Positions 23,101-35,235 of a DNA stretch of 59,556 nt are shown piece by piece. The DNA is from Hypsibius dujardini. Its lineage: Eukaryota; Tardigrada; Eutardigrada; Parachela; Hypsibiidae. Each line of letters begins with the position of its first letter. Position 1 is the stretch's first letter. The stretch is from the NCBI GenBank assembly GCA_001579985.1, contig LRSR01009530.1:1-59556 (forward strand). The letters are read 5' to 3'. Made by a program: the position numbers and the translations under genes. The notes under the pieces were generated by a model that did no database searches, was not told the DNA's origin, and saw nothing but the letters and a program-made list of their open reading frames with translations.

Positions 23101-26100
23101 TGAATCGTAATATTGCATTTTTCATTTGCGGATGTCAACGATTGACCTCGCAATAGGATTCCACCTTTTGCAGTATAACTGTGGGATGAGAACATCAGGG
23201 TGTCAATTATTATAGATATGTGAAAGAACAGGGTCTCTACAGTACCAGACGAATTTATTGTTATTACATGTCACGCGACTTAGTGCGCATTATGTACTAC
23301 TATTACACGATCTAAAGAGTAAAGTGTTTTCTGAAATATTAACTGAGCCATGGCACTTATGTGGAAAACATTTCTAACGAATGCGAGTTTGGTTGGTATA
23401 TTACTGCATCAAAACAAGTCTCTTGTCTGAGATTCGATTTCTAACGAGGAAAAACTGTTGAAAACTGATGCTCTACAGCTGTATGAGAAATCTCTCGATC
23501 GTCACTATACGATAGCGACGGCCCTTCGGTATATACTGCAGGCATGTATCTTTAGTACAGTATCAGATAACTAGCTTACGATAATAAGAAAGCCTATTTT
23601 GTCTCAATAGTTAGCTCAACCCCGACTGAATTAATTGACAATCAAATGGCAATAAGTTTAATGTTTGACCTCAAAAATAGCGTTATCAGCTCCGGTGTTT
23701 TCCGGTAGCAACCATTGTTATTGAATTTACCCTGTGATCGCACCTCTGGCTGTCTGGAAAGCAGGTGCTGGAAGATTATCTCCCAAGCTCACACCTCCCG
23801 ATGTCCATAGACATTGGTTGTTCTTGTACAGACAAAAGTATCCCTCGTCAAGAACCTTCAGCATAGCTTCGGAAAACTGGGGACTTCTTGTGTCAGTGCT
23901 CCAGACCAGGTGCCGTGGCCTTAGATGGTACATGGCAAGATTCCCGTCTACCTGCATTCTAACAGAAGTTGGAGCCCACGCTGGATCCTCATAGGTCATA
24001 TTGGAGGACCAAATGACGCGACCATCACGTTGATTGTAAAGAACCAAGTTGCCGTCAGTTTCCATTGCCAGCCTCACGTTACCATCAGGTGACCAAAGAG
24101 ACTCACCAACTTTAAGGTCATTTCCCGAGCCGAGGTCTGGTGATTTGCATTTGTACATGAGTTTGATCTTTCGTATGTCAATACCGCTTAAACCAGTTTG
24201 AAGACCAAACGTCTTCCCTGCATATTTTGCTCGGACTCTGATGGTGGGTCCAACTGTTACACCACTGACAGGATTTGTTCTTGCAAATAAATGGCTGGGG
24301 TAGTGTAGGATCGAGTCAAAATCGTAGGGTAATCCGAAGGCAGTTATGGTATTGTTGTCCCACGAACGAAAGTTGTCTTCTTCTCCTGTATGAGGACCAA
24401 TAAAAAACCATCGAAATTACCAATGAACACTTAGGGTGCCATGTCTTAAATAATATTTTAGTTGGACAAACAGTGTGACAGTAGTTGTCCCACCAAATGG
24501 CAGAGGTTTTTACAGTGCTGACGCCAATAGCCGCAAAAGCGCCGACTGGGGTAGAAAAATGTTCCTTATCTTTGATTGATTGAGGATAAAGTATCCAATG
24601 GCGGATCGGATGCCTTGTTCTCAATCAATGGTGAATCAGGAAATTAAGTTCGACTCGAATACGACAGCGAGCTTGGGTGGCCGGAGGGAGGCTTTGGCTA
24701 CAAGTCCTCCTCCCCTTTCCATTCTCCCTTCGTAACTATTTTTGATTTTACGAGTACTGACCAATATCCCTTTCAGTGATTATAGCAGACTTAATAATTT
24801 TGTAAAGTCGATCTATTCCTCAATCTCCAGGCATAAAACCCCGACCTTTGGACATCAGTCAAGTAAATGGTGTGACCAAAACTCAAGGGGTGAAAAAATG
24901 GGGCATTTTGTTTTTTCGCTTATCAATGGTGCGGCAGGGTTCAATATTAAAGGTTTCAAATTTTTTCTGAAAAGGAAACTTAAAGGTTTCTAAAAAACCC
25001 AATTTTCAATTTATCAAGTTAGGGAACAACGGTCAACATCGAAAAAACCGAAAGCGGAAATGGACAAGAAGGGGAATAGGAGGGGGACTTGTAACCTAAG
25101 CCCGAGGAGGAAGTGTGGGGGGTGAGGAAAATGAGGTCGGCTCGGCAGGGGGCGTGCTTGCTGCTGGGGGATGCGAGCTTGTTGGGGGGGGGTCGCAAAA
25201 AGGCCCTCCCCTTGGCCCGTCGCTGGGGGGCATGTTTCAACACGTTAAAAGCCCAGAATTTTTGTTCCCCCCCGTTCTGGTGGGGAGAACGGCAAAGTTA
25301 TTCTCCACAATTCTCGCAATGGCATCCCTGGTTCATTACCACATTATCTCGGATGAAAGAGAGTTAGGGGGTATGTTCCAGGGTCCAGGCAAAATTAATA
25401 TTACACCCCCAGCACTTCAAGGGTGGCTCTTCCCATCTTGCTTTCAAACGACAACACGCTTGTTAAAATGTGCTTGCTGTTGAAAATTTACCTCTTTGAA
25501 TGTGGGCTGAAACAATCTCGACGTATTCATCGCGGTCGGCTCTGGCGTGTTCATGAAAAAATCCTAACAAAACGACAACCAGATAAACGCCTAGCCGAAA
25601 GAGTTAAAAATATTTTTATGAATGTAGAAGAATTACCCAAAGCATGCATTAGCTCGTGTTGAATGGTACTTTTTGTCCAACATCCTGTAACAGCAATGCA
25701 CTGATTAATAAAACGAATGGTTTAATCTTATTAAAATATATTGAACAACTTCTCACCGGACTCGAGGTTGAGCAGCTGCCGACCTCGATTTTGACGTCCA
25801 ACCCATGAGGAACACCTAAATGGGTGGGCAATGCTTTTGCTCAGTTCACATATTAAATACAATTTTTGTTCCCACCCTAAACAGAACACCGTTCTAGCGG
25901 TCCCTCAATTTCCACTTACCCTGCTCCGATTATTTGAGCGATATAAATATAATCTGGTTGGTTAGTCTTCTCGACGAATTTGAGCCATGTCGCGTTTTCC
26001 ATCTCGTTCATGGCTTGCCGCAGTGCGAGCTTTTGTTCCACGGCTACGTACACGCAATAAAAACATGAACGATGGTAGTATGACAACCAAGGACGTCTCG

Positions 26101-26992
26101 TTATAACACATAGGAACGTTGAACACTGATACGGTATAATTCCGCCAGGCCAACGATAGGCTTCATCCATCATTCCGTTCCTATGACCCTTAAACTATCA
26201 AACCTATCATTAGATTTGCTACTAACAAGGGTTCGGCATGGGACATAACACGCTGATCAGCCTGAATGTTTTTTTTACAAATTGTGAATATGATATGTCG
26301 ATTTTTGAAATACAATTCATCAATTATGGTGCCGAGTGGTGGCGGTGGCAATTTCGGAAGCTCCGGAATGCCGTTTCAGACGTCCATGCAATTCTACGAT
26401 CGATTGTTTGATTTATAGGCCTGCGGTAAAATTATTTCATTCTACGGCAAAAAGTCTCAAGCGTTGAAAAACCTTAAATTAAACAGTGCTGTGCACTATT
26501 CTATCTAAAATTAATTTAAAATCGGTTGGTGTCGGAGAAAATGGTGTATAAATCATGCAAACAACCCTCGAATTACATGGACGTCAAGACCGTCATTTCG
26601 AAATTCCGAAATTCCTAACGCCAAGACCAGGTGACAATTGCTGGTGAATTGTTGCTCTAAATAAGAGATATTTAATTCATTTTGTGAAAAAAACATTCAG
26701 GTTGACCGATGTGACACATATCATGACGACTCATTGTAGAAAAAATGACAATGATCCTTCATACATCGGCGTCAGAAATATTTTCGGAATTCATTCCCAA
26801 TAAATCTCCCTCAAATAGGGCTCCGTTCGGAGGAACTAAGGAAGCATCAGACTCGTCTCTTCCTGTAGCCACTGTGCAGATTATGTGGAAGTGGATGAAT
26901 AATATTAACACGGCCAAGAATGAACGCACTAGAGACGTTACTGCGCTCCCACGATCAATCCTATGATGGGGATTGGGTGCAAGACTTGCCAT
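20150..26992 (-). CDS. Secreted astacin metalloprotease with two B-lectin modules, YWTD propeller and EGF
   Basis: Twelve exons, all with GT-AG sites and matching phases: 26992-26765, 26188-25920, 25815-25757, 25684-25637, 25563-25492, 24385-23731, 23178-22766, 22674-22260, 21061-20919, 20643-20508, 20443-20328, 20262-20150. Total 2667 nt, 888 residues. Order: hydrophobic signal (SFLAVLILFIHFHIICTVA); propeptide with FEGD, the aspartate switch that holds astacins inactive; catalytic domain starting RWPGGIIPY, zinc site HELMHALGFFHEHARADRDE (about 195-214); B-lectin 1 with TDGNLVLY and VDGNLAMY; weaker B-lectin 2 with EDGNLQLH; propeller blades with YWT, FWV, YWS, YWV, YWT; a six-Cys EGF (NACAVSNGGCPFICLP) and stop. 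No membrane anchor follows, so it is probably secreted. Oddities: the Met-turn reads SILHYP with Leu for Met, and the usual NTC cysteine is Trp (NATW). Family knowledge predicts a zinc endopeptidase; the substrate is unknown. Confidence 0.85.
21062..22259 (-). other. Intron of the astacin-lectin gene
   Basis: Contains GC-skewed low-complexity DNA near 21380-21400 and short tandem pieces at about 21780-22080 in which the motif TTCAAGGGACAG with ATGCCC recurs twice. No gene was seen. Confidence 0.6.
24386..25491 (-). other. Intron of the astacin-lectin gene
   Basis: Homologous to 1075-2726 of copy 1 but shorter, lacking the TIR element at 2035-2634. No gene was recognised; the purine-rich open frames near 25110-25480 match simple G-rich sequence. 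Confidence 0.55.
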
Positions 26993-27692
26993 GCCAAAGA
27001 CAACTACGTAGATCGGATATAAAAATTGTTGTTTTTTTTAAGAAACTTGGTATAAATAAATAAATTCCCCACGAATGACAGCAGAAGTTTTTAGGTATTG
27101 CGATAATACTCTCAGCGAAAACTATTGCTTGACAGACACGGTGTGCCTGCACGTAGTTTCGGCCCAGACCGTGGTGGTCATATCACCTGACTGCATCTGA
27201 AAATTCTGAAGAAGCGCGTCAAGGTCGTGCTTCTCTCCACACAGAATAAGATTAGGATCACGGAAAACGCGAACAGATGCTTCACTTAGGAGTTGCTGCT
27301 ACAAATACTTGTACCTTGTACGAGGAACCATGTGATGACTCAGAATGTTGTCCAGCGCAAGCAAAATTGTGGAGGTCCTGGAACGTTCCTTTGAATTTTC
27401 GAATTCGGGGGCAGACTCGAGACATATGGTAATCACCGCTGACTCGAGGGACTTCTTCCTGAAGCCATCTGCGACAGAGTTAAGGTGTACGAGGGGCATG
27501 CTGAAATGATTGAAAGTCCATTTTTAAAAAACAATGGGCGACGAAGTTTTAAAATCTGAAGTTTTATTCGGAACCAGTAAGGTATTATGAATAAGAAATA
27601 AAAGTTTCAGTGAGGTTGGCCAACAACTGGCCAACGGGCAAACGCAATAGCGAAGCTCACTTGTAAAAACGTAAACAATCAGTCGATCGATT
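26993..27692. other. No gene recognised; probable promoter side of the astacin-lectin gene
   Basis: Upstream of the astacin ATG on the minus strand, so the core promoter should be here, but no decisive TATA or initiator could be fixed. On the minus strand near 27300-27500 an open frame (MPLVHLNSVADGFRKKS...) has no family I recognise. Confidence 0.3.
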
Positions 27693-28193
27693 ATGCATCG
27701 TGATAAAAAAGCTCTCCGAAACGCTGCCTTCAATGATTTTAAAAATCATCAATCCCCTCTTGAATGTTGTCACCGTTTGAAAGTAACTTTTGGAGACTTG
27801 GCTCCATCTATTGCAACCGTCTGGAGATACTTTCGTCAATTTCGGGCTGGAAGGATTGATCTGGAAGATCGATCATCTTCAGGACGCCCCGCAACTGCAG
27901 TGACGCCCGCAAATGTCTCCAAAGTTCAGCGCCTCATCAAACAAAATCCTCACGGAACATGTGAGTGGATGGAGCAGGAATTGGACATCGGATCCTCAGC
28001 CTTGCAAGTCATTCTTCATCGAAAGTTGAAAATCAGGAAGGTCTGTGCCAGATGGGTTCCTCACAAGCTGTCAGACGACCAAAAACAGACACGCAAAGAC
28101 TTTTCGGAGCGGATGCTCGAGATATTCAGCAAAAATCCCGAAATCAGCCTCAAACGGATCATCACTGAAAATGAGACATGGACCTTCAATTGA
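27693..28193 (+). pseudogene. Mariner-type transposase, N-terminal half
   Basis: 166 codons from ATG to TGA. Order: helix-turn-helix DNA-binding part with SIATVWRYFRQFRAG, the linker DRSSSGRPATAVTP, a second HTH (KVQRLIKQNPHGTCEWME), then RWVPHKLSDDQKQTRKDFSE and RIITENETWTFN. In mariner transposases the segment equivalent to ITENETW is (V/I)TGDE, which carries the first catalytic Asp; here it is Asn. A stop follows at once, so the catalytic D-D-D core is missing. It may be a truncated element. No terminal inverted repeats could be placed. AT-rich intron-like DNA of the ATP synthase f type follows. Confidence 0.8.
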
Positions 28194-28654
28194 TTTAAAG
28201 AGTTAAATTAATTTAACCCCTGAAAGTATATTTCTAAATATAATTTAATTTCGGTAATACAAGTATAAAGGAAGAAAAAAATATTTATTTAATTCAGTTC
28301 ATTTCAAATAATTTCAGTTTTTTTTAAATTTAAAATTTGAAAATATACATATCCTTGAAATAACCTACATTTTTGCAATGTAAAGCTGGCTACGAATAAG
28401 AGGAATAAATTAAACTACATTAAATAAAAAAGTTTAGTTTAATTTGAAGTCTGAAAGTATATTTTTAAATTTTATTAAATTTAATCGAATTATCTGCTTC
28501 GGTGTGGTTTTTATTTATTATTTAATTTGACAGTTGGAATAATTGAAAGTGCAGAAGAAAATGGTTTCCTCTCGGGTATTATCTCTGATATAAATTTTAA
28601 TTTAAGTAATTCGTATTAATTAGTTAATTTTTCTCGTATCAAGTTTTGTTTCTT

Positions 28655-29110
28655 TCAGGGTAGTGGCGTTGGTTCCACAAATTAATCGCGGTGCATTACG
28701 GGACCGCCGCTCCGTAAGTGCAATTTGCGGTCGGATTGTTTGCTCTCTTCTTTTGCATCAACTACAAGTCTATTCGTCTGCATAGCCAAGCCAAATACCA
28801 CTGATCAATCAATCAAGCGACAATGTTCCCTCTGCTTCTCTGTTCTTGTAATGTTTTGCCGTGTTTAGTGTCAGGGGAAGTTCTGTTTATGCGCCTACTC
28901 TTCTCTTTGCAATTAAAAAAGAAGCAAACATTTTTTGCGGCAATTGTCATTTTGCATTGATCAATCGTGGCTTCATTTATTGAAGCTGTTCATTTCGTAA
29001 TCGTATCTGGCGTGACACGTGTGCAATCACTAAAGGGAAGACCATTTTGAACCAGGAATGAGAAAGACTAAAGGTAAGGAACGAAATCACTGCCTCAGTT
29101 AGCTAAAAAT
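28655..29110 (+). pseudogene. ATP synthase subunit f last exon, dead copy
   Basis: A TTTCAG acceptor precedes the exon, but the first codon of YWRWF is TAG and PYV has become P plus TAA. The tail encodes RLHSQAKYH and a stop near 28803. 28820-29110 is the usual 3' flank. It is tail-to-tail with the lectin gene at 29312-35917. Confidence 0.75.
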
Positions 29111-31178
29111 TAATTGCCAAGAAATTTAATTTAGTTTTTCAGTGACTATTTTAGTCGAAATCGACTCACTTATTCATTTCTCAATTAAATTAAATCTGTA
29201 ATAAATGTCGATTCCGATTAAAATTTAGGACCGACAAAACGATCAAACAAACACAAAGAGGTCTGCGACGGAAGTTTGTCCGACAAATCGGGAAAAAAAC
29301 TACGAAAGATTTTATGAAGTGCAGGATGAATTGCCGTCAGGGCACACACATTTCTTGTTATTTCCCGGGAGAGGCAGAAAGATGAAAGGACATCCTCCGT
29401 TGGAAACTGCGCATGCATTGCTCACTAAAAGGAAAATTTAACTAGGCTGTGAATTGAGGTATAAATTGAATGTTTTTAATTGAACTTACAGTTGGGGCAC
29501 TGTTCTGGGACAAAAACAATTCCATATAAGGCTCCACTCCCTCCGGCTGGAAGGGAATGTTCCTTTCTTGTCGATCCACTTTTGGTCATACTGTAAACGG
29601 TGCCACTGCAACAGAACGCGGATCAAAGAGAGACAATTCCAGGATTCACCAGCAATATTGAGTTACAATGATGAGGACGTCCAGTAAACGCGTCCTCCCG
29701 ACAATGACATGCCAAAAGAGTTGTGCCCCTGACTTCCTTGAGCGGAGACAACTCGTTTGCCTCCTCCATTCAACGAAATGCATTCGATATTTCCAGTATC
29801 TGCAGAAAATGATCGGAACAATAATTAGCAGACACTTTGCTTCAGTACACTTAATTAAATGACATTGTAGCGGATTATATGTCGCTTTTACTCTGACGAA
29901 GAGTATGCAAGTGCCACAGTCAACTATGACGGCCGGACATTTCATCAGTCGTTTGGTGTCAATTACATTGACAGATCCGGACATAAACGTGTCTAAAGAC
30001 ACGGTTAAATGCAGGAAAAACATCAACGGATATTCAGCTGTAGATGAGTTCATCTTTCCATAACCAAGTAAGCTTACTGTGGTCTGCCCAGTAAAGATCG
30101 TTTGCTTCGTAATCCAAAGCCAGAGACACGGCGTAGACTCCAGTGACCCAGACATGACGATTATTTCCATCCATGGAGGCAGTCTCGATGGTTGATGAAG
30201 AATGTGACCAGTAGATTGAACTACAAATGTATAAAAGTAATTGAGATGGCGGCAATAAATTCTTTATTTTAAATCGTTTTTCGGATAAGACAGCAATAAA
30301 TTTACGGCAAACTTTTCATCGTTTCCTGTTTCTGTGGATTACAATAACGAGAGAATCGAGATGTGATTCCAAAACCACAATGAATCTCTTGATGGCGCTG
30401 TTGTTTTTTCATTATCTCTTTATTCACTTGATGGGGATAGGCTGCCTGTTAGTTTTATATTGCGATTTATGAAGTTGAAATCATGTAACTGCCCCAACAT
30501 TTGTTAGGCTTTTTACATGTTAAAGCTTGCCCCCTCGCCCGGCGGGAAGGGAGGTAAACATTGTTTTTGCGACCCCATCCAGCAGGTTTGCCTTCTCCCC
30601 CGGCCGACCTCAATCCGCTTTTAGGTCTTTCTTTTATTTTCGCCGGTTTCGAACAAACTTCCTGTCGAATAAGATGATTGATTGGAAGATAATTTTGACG
30701 TGGCAACTTTTCCACATGTTGCATTTTGAATGGGAATCAATCGAAGAGCAAACACAATACTATTTTTCTTACGTTCTTGAGGTCACTGTATGATTGCTTT
30801 TTACTTTCGAATGTTGTTCACATCATTAAGATTACTACAAGTGAAACTTCAATTTATTGAGGTGAGATTCAGATTTTCTCAAGATCCAGATTTTAAGTGA
30901 ATACCGGTCGAGGTTGAATATGTCAGACAACTATCCACAGACGCATAAACTTTAGAGGACTCGATTGGCCGTTGTGTTCTCCCGACTTCTAGGGATATTT
31001 TTATACCCTAGGGTGTGAACATCGCCCTGGCATGCACCGTATATTTGGACCGGTGTGTGACGCGGGGAGGGGGGGGGGGCTTAGCTGTCCCTTGCGTCGG
31101 GAGAATACTGTACCTATTGACGCAATATAAATTGCAATTCTTGACTGCAGATGCGATCAGTGCATGACAACTGCTAAT

Positions 31179-32028
31179 AGAGACTGTTCGGACATAACCT
31201 TAACTCATATCCTTAAGTCCTTGTGACGTCACGAAAAGGAGCGGGGTATCGACTTAAGGTACGGTTTACGATAACTCTCATCCTTAAAAATCAAGTTTAA
31301 GGAAGGCCCCTTTGAAATCATTTACATACATCCCCGCTGCTAATTAACTTTACGACGATACATATTTGGGAAGGGAATTCATTTTGTGATTTTCTGGTGC
31401 TATTGGGGATGGGTGGAAAGTTCTGATTCTCGTTCAGCGGTCTATTTTTTGGGGGGCATTTTTTCAACGTTGGATAGCCGCTCCGCTGACGGTAGCGGGT
31501 GTCCGCTCCGCCACATTGCGGAATTTTAAATTGGCTGTGTTGTCGTGTTTCTTGTCGAAAATCTTTGTATGCTTGGAGTGATCTTATATATGGATTCAGA
31601 ATAATTATTCGAGGCAGGGGAATACTGTTGATTTCGAGATATTCAGAAGCTAATTTGGAATTGAATCTATTGTACATCAATCAATCAAGCGTTAGTTTCT
31701 CACACGAATTAGTTGTATACGCAATCAATCAATCAATTGTTCGATCTTTCGCTTTATTATTGTTGTTTGTACTTGCAGTTTGAGCACTATCCAGGCTAGA
31801 TCCGTGATCAATTTTATCTTTAAATTGATTATATTTCAGAATTGATTATATTTTTATAATTGATTTGTTAAAGAACCTGTATTTTAGGCTCTTTAAGATC
31901 AGCTGATAATTTAATGTTTTGATATGGTTGGTCGCCGAACACACAAATCAAGCGCCATACGTTAACGCTAACCTTAACTTAAAGTTAAGGATAAGACTTA
32001 GGTTATGGGTTGGCTCCAAAAAGTCTCT
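31179..32028. mobile_element. 850-bp TIR element in an intron, AAT target duplication
   Basis: Compared with the same intron at 48015-48040, where GCTAATACCATG is uninterrupted on the matching strand, this copy has an insertion bounded by AGAGACT and AGTCTCT and flanked by AAT on both sides. The subterminal parts carry TTAACTTAAG-like palindromic words. No transposase was recognised; a minus-strand frame at 31318-31680 has no known motif. Confidence 0.65.
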
Positions 32029-32953
32029 AATACCATGAGCAAGATATTTTGGTAAACGCTCAGAAAACTAATTAAAAGTTTTACTGCATTTATTATTGCA
32101 GAACTCAAAAAAAGGCTGCTTAGTTGAAGGTCAATCGCTTCATTAACTTATCCACGGGAAGGATGCACCGCAAGGGCTGAATCTGAGTTGATTCCCGTAT
32201 GTGAAATGATAGTTTTGTGTCCAGCCTCTAGGTGACTCATCTGTGCTACATGAATGGCGCTGCCTTCAACCCAAAACATGTTTCCGGACACAAAGTCCAC
32301 GGCCAATCCGCTAAATATTTCAGCTAGAAATGAAAATTGAGGCAATAATCAGCATCGCTCACTAGAAAATGCTACCAAATGATATTATTCATCATGACAT
32401 ATTTTACCTTCTGTGACCAGATGATTGTCTGAACCATCATACCGAGAACGTCTGATTCCCGTTCGCAGACTTATCCAGTAGAGGTGTTGGTTAACACAAT
32501 CCACTGCAAGTGCGTAATTCCATTCTCCGGAATTGTTTGAAAGTTCTCTCGTCTCGCCGACATCTTCCCCAGGCAATTTCCAGAGCGATGGTCCTTGCGC
32601 AAACACCAGAAATCCTCCACGGTTTCTCCTTTCGTCTGGCGTTACCACTGTAAAAATACCCGTCAACGTTTTCTCGTCCGAAATATTGGTAAACTTCTTT
32701 CTTGCTGAAGACTCCAGTAAGGTCAATTGATCAATGGCTCGTGTGGCAGTTCCCGTCGGACCCAACAGGGTGTCCGACATTGTGGCCATCTTTCCTTTCC
32801 AAAACGTTTCTGATCGGGAGATGGTGTCGGACATGTCTGTCAGTTTTTGTCGCATCAAAGAATTGGATTGAGTGAGGTTAAGTGTGTGAGCGGCAAAATT
32901 GCCTGCCTCTCTGCCTGGTCAATCATGGAAGATGAGATACGTTTGTTTTTCAG

Positions 32954-33430
32954 AACCTGTTTTCCATCATTCGGCAGAAGTGCGGCGCGAACACCAATCC
33001 GACAGCGTACAACTTCCGGTACGTGTGTCGAAAGCTCCAAGCGCATCAGGATTATGTTTTTTCTGGGCGTGGGAATTCTGAAGCTCGACCAGAGAGCTCG
33101 GCAATCCAGTTCTGCCGGTGCGTCTATGTGATGCAATCGTGTTGGTATGACAGTGATGCACAAATTTAAGTCTATTTCACTTTTTAGACCCAATCAACGA
33201 TCCTGAACGGCACGAAGAGGACCGGCTTCCACCAAACGTGCCTAACCTCCTTATTCCAGCCACAGTTTCGCCAAATGGGTCGGCTCTCGAATACAATCTG
33301 CAAAATTTGGTCTATAAGCAGGCAGGCCTGGCCCTCTCTTCCCTCCGGAAATTTCGGTATACCAAGCTCCGACCGATTTTCATTCATCTGGATAATGGCT
33401 TTCGACGACCCCGGGTTGGGATCTTTTAGC
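32954..33430 (+). pseudogene. P-element/THAP9-like transposase C-terminal fragment
   Basis: After a TTTTTCAG acceptor, 32954-33117 reads NLFSIIRQKCGANTNPTAYN then FRYVCRKLQ. The pattern R-x-x-x-G-x-N-x-N-P-T-x-x-x-F-R-Y is, to my knowledge, typical of the C-terminal region of P-element and THAP9-type transposases. From 33188, after a TTTTTAG acceptor, another stretch reads PINDPERHEEDRLPPNVPNL and SALEYNLQNLVYKQAGLAL. The two do not join in phase, so the copy is decayed. The fragment abuts and replaces part of the linker exon of the minus-strand lectin gene. A THAP finger exon at 37703 could be from the same kind of element. Confidence 0.5.
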
Positions 33431-33435
33431 ATTTT

Positions 33436-33784
33436 ACAATGTGCGGAATATGATCTTTGTGAATCAGCAAGTACGAGACTACTTTCGGTCACTGGAACAC
33501 TTTTTCGAGGTAGGCAGATACAAGCAAAGTCAAGTTTTAGAGCGAACATGACATTCCTTAAGCATATGCTTAAGCTGCTATATCTTTTTTTGTACCTTTT
33601 AAAATAAGAATTTCAGAACTTGCTTCCCGTAGACGGATATGCAAGAGTATACTATCTGCCTAAAATGGTGGATAATTTGAACGGTTCTCCGCAGTTGTTG
33701 ACCCTCCAGGGCATGCTTCTACATGAGCTGCTAGGCATCGCATTGCAAACTGAACACGATGCGAAACTAGAAATGTTTGTTTAA
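33436..33784 (+). pseudogene. Unidentified two-exon gene fragment (copy A)
   Basis: The exon ending at 33509 reads NMIFVNQQVRDYFRSLEHFF and ends FE at a GTAGGC donor, phase 0. The exon from 33617, after AATTTCAG, reads NLLPVDGYARVYYLPKMVDN, then GSPQLLTLQGMLLHELLG, and stops at 33784. The intron of about 107 nt and open frames suggest a once-real gene. A second copy lies inverted at 53190-53600. I do not recognise the family; the HELLG motif alone does not make a protease. Confidence 0.4.
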
Positions 33785-33789
33785 CAGGC

Positions 33790-33848
33790 AGGCATTCAGA
33801 CAAGAAGACAAACAGACAGTCAGGCAGGCAGACAAACAGGCAGACAGA

Positions 33849-33880
<32 letters not shown>

Positions 33881-35235
33881 TCTCTGCCACAGTCGCAGTG
33901 TCCTATAAAGTTTTTGCGGTACTGGGCAACAGGCGGTCTAAATATAAGAGCACTAGCAGTCGCCACTGGCGCTGATGTCTGTCTGTCTGCTGTAGGCACA
34001 GCTGCGCATCGGCACTGCGTCTTGACTGTTTTTTAGACAGTCAAACATTTTTTTTAAAAATATGGTTTCCGTGGTGACATAAGAAAATATCTATTCTTTC
34101 CTAAGCCTAAAAAATCAGTTTAAAATTTACGAAAATGTTCGAGTGCCAACTAGCCTTAAAGGCAAAATCACACTGATTCCGAACATGACATGGCATGGTC
34201 TTAAAAGGGCTGTGAAAAGTGATGTGAAGTTTGTGAAATTTGTGAAGTTATGCCTTTTTTATAAACTCTAAAATTTGTTAAATCTATTTAAAAAATCCGT
34301 AAAACAAAAAAAGTATACCGTAAAAAACACAAAATGTGACGCAGATATTAGCAAAACAATCAAATTTTGGAGTCCTGTAAAATTTACTGAAACCAATTAT
34401 GAGAAGTTTTAATTAAATCTAAAAATTCATTAAATTGGGGTTCTGACACACTAAATAATTTAATTAACAAATGCAGTAATAATAACTAGAAAAACATAAT
34501 AGGTATTTCAACAGGACGGCTGCACTAGCGTCACCGCAACAAAATCAGAAACGTGAAGTTACATTATGAAATCATGAGTTAAAATATTTCACAAAAATAA
34601 TTTTCTGTGGTTTTGCAAAAATCAGAATGAAAAATGTTATCGATTATGCCACTTGCGAAGCTTGCATATTGTTTTGTGCCAAATTTTACGTTCCAAAATA
34701 TGTATGTGCGTTGTTTTTTTGCAATACCGGTGCTATATGTTTGTTGATAATTAAATAAGACATGTATTTTAATTTTTTTCTAAATTTTGCTATTAACCTA
34801 GATGAAGGGATTTTTTTAAATCAGTGTACCATCAGTATCTTCAAAAATGTCAGTTTTTCCATTGAATTTGGCCTAGTCTTGAATGTCTTCTTGTTTAATT
34901 TGTAATTATTAAGAGAGTATATACTGGATCCCAACAAACCTGATCGAAAACCTGAAATGTTGGATAATGTTTTCAAAACCCGGGGCCTTTGGAAATAAAA
35001 CCCCAGACCCCCATCAGTGTCAAAATGTATAGTAAAGCTGTTTTGTTTATTAAATTTTGGAAAAAAAAGAATTTTGCCCCTTTGCCCACCACCCGGCCAT
35101 ACTATCAGTTGTTCTGGTTTCGCCTTCAAAAAATCCTTCAAGAGCATCTGCCTGCTTGTACTTTGGAAATGCACTCTTTTTGGTCTAGTATTTGTCCATG
35201 TTAAGATACACAGAAGGCATAGTCTTAGTTCTTAC
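33790..35235. repeat. Non-coding arm of the large inverted repeat
   Basis: Simple repeats (CAGA, CA) at 33786-33882, then AT-rich DNA with no recognised gene; the whole stretch is present inverted at 51722-53190, where it is the start of intron 1 of the plus-strand lectin gene. Confidence 0.6.

Noticed and set aside
25916-26173. A small intron inside the astacin exon between IIPYQ and VEQKLALRQ
   Set aside because: The only usable GT and AG do not give matching phase, and the exon is open without it in the intact copy.
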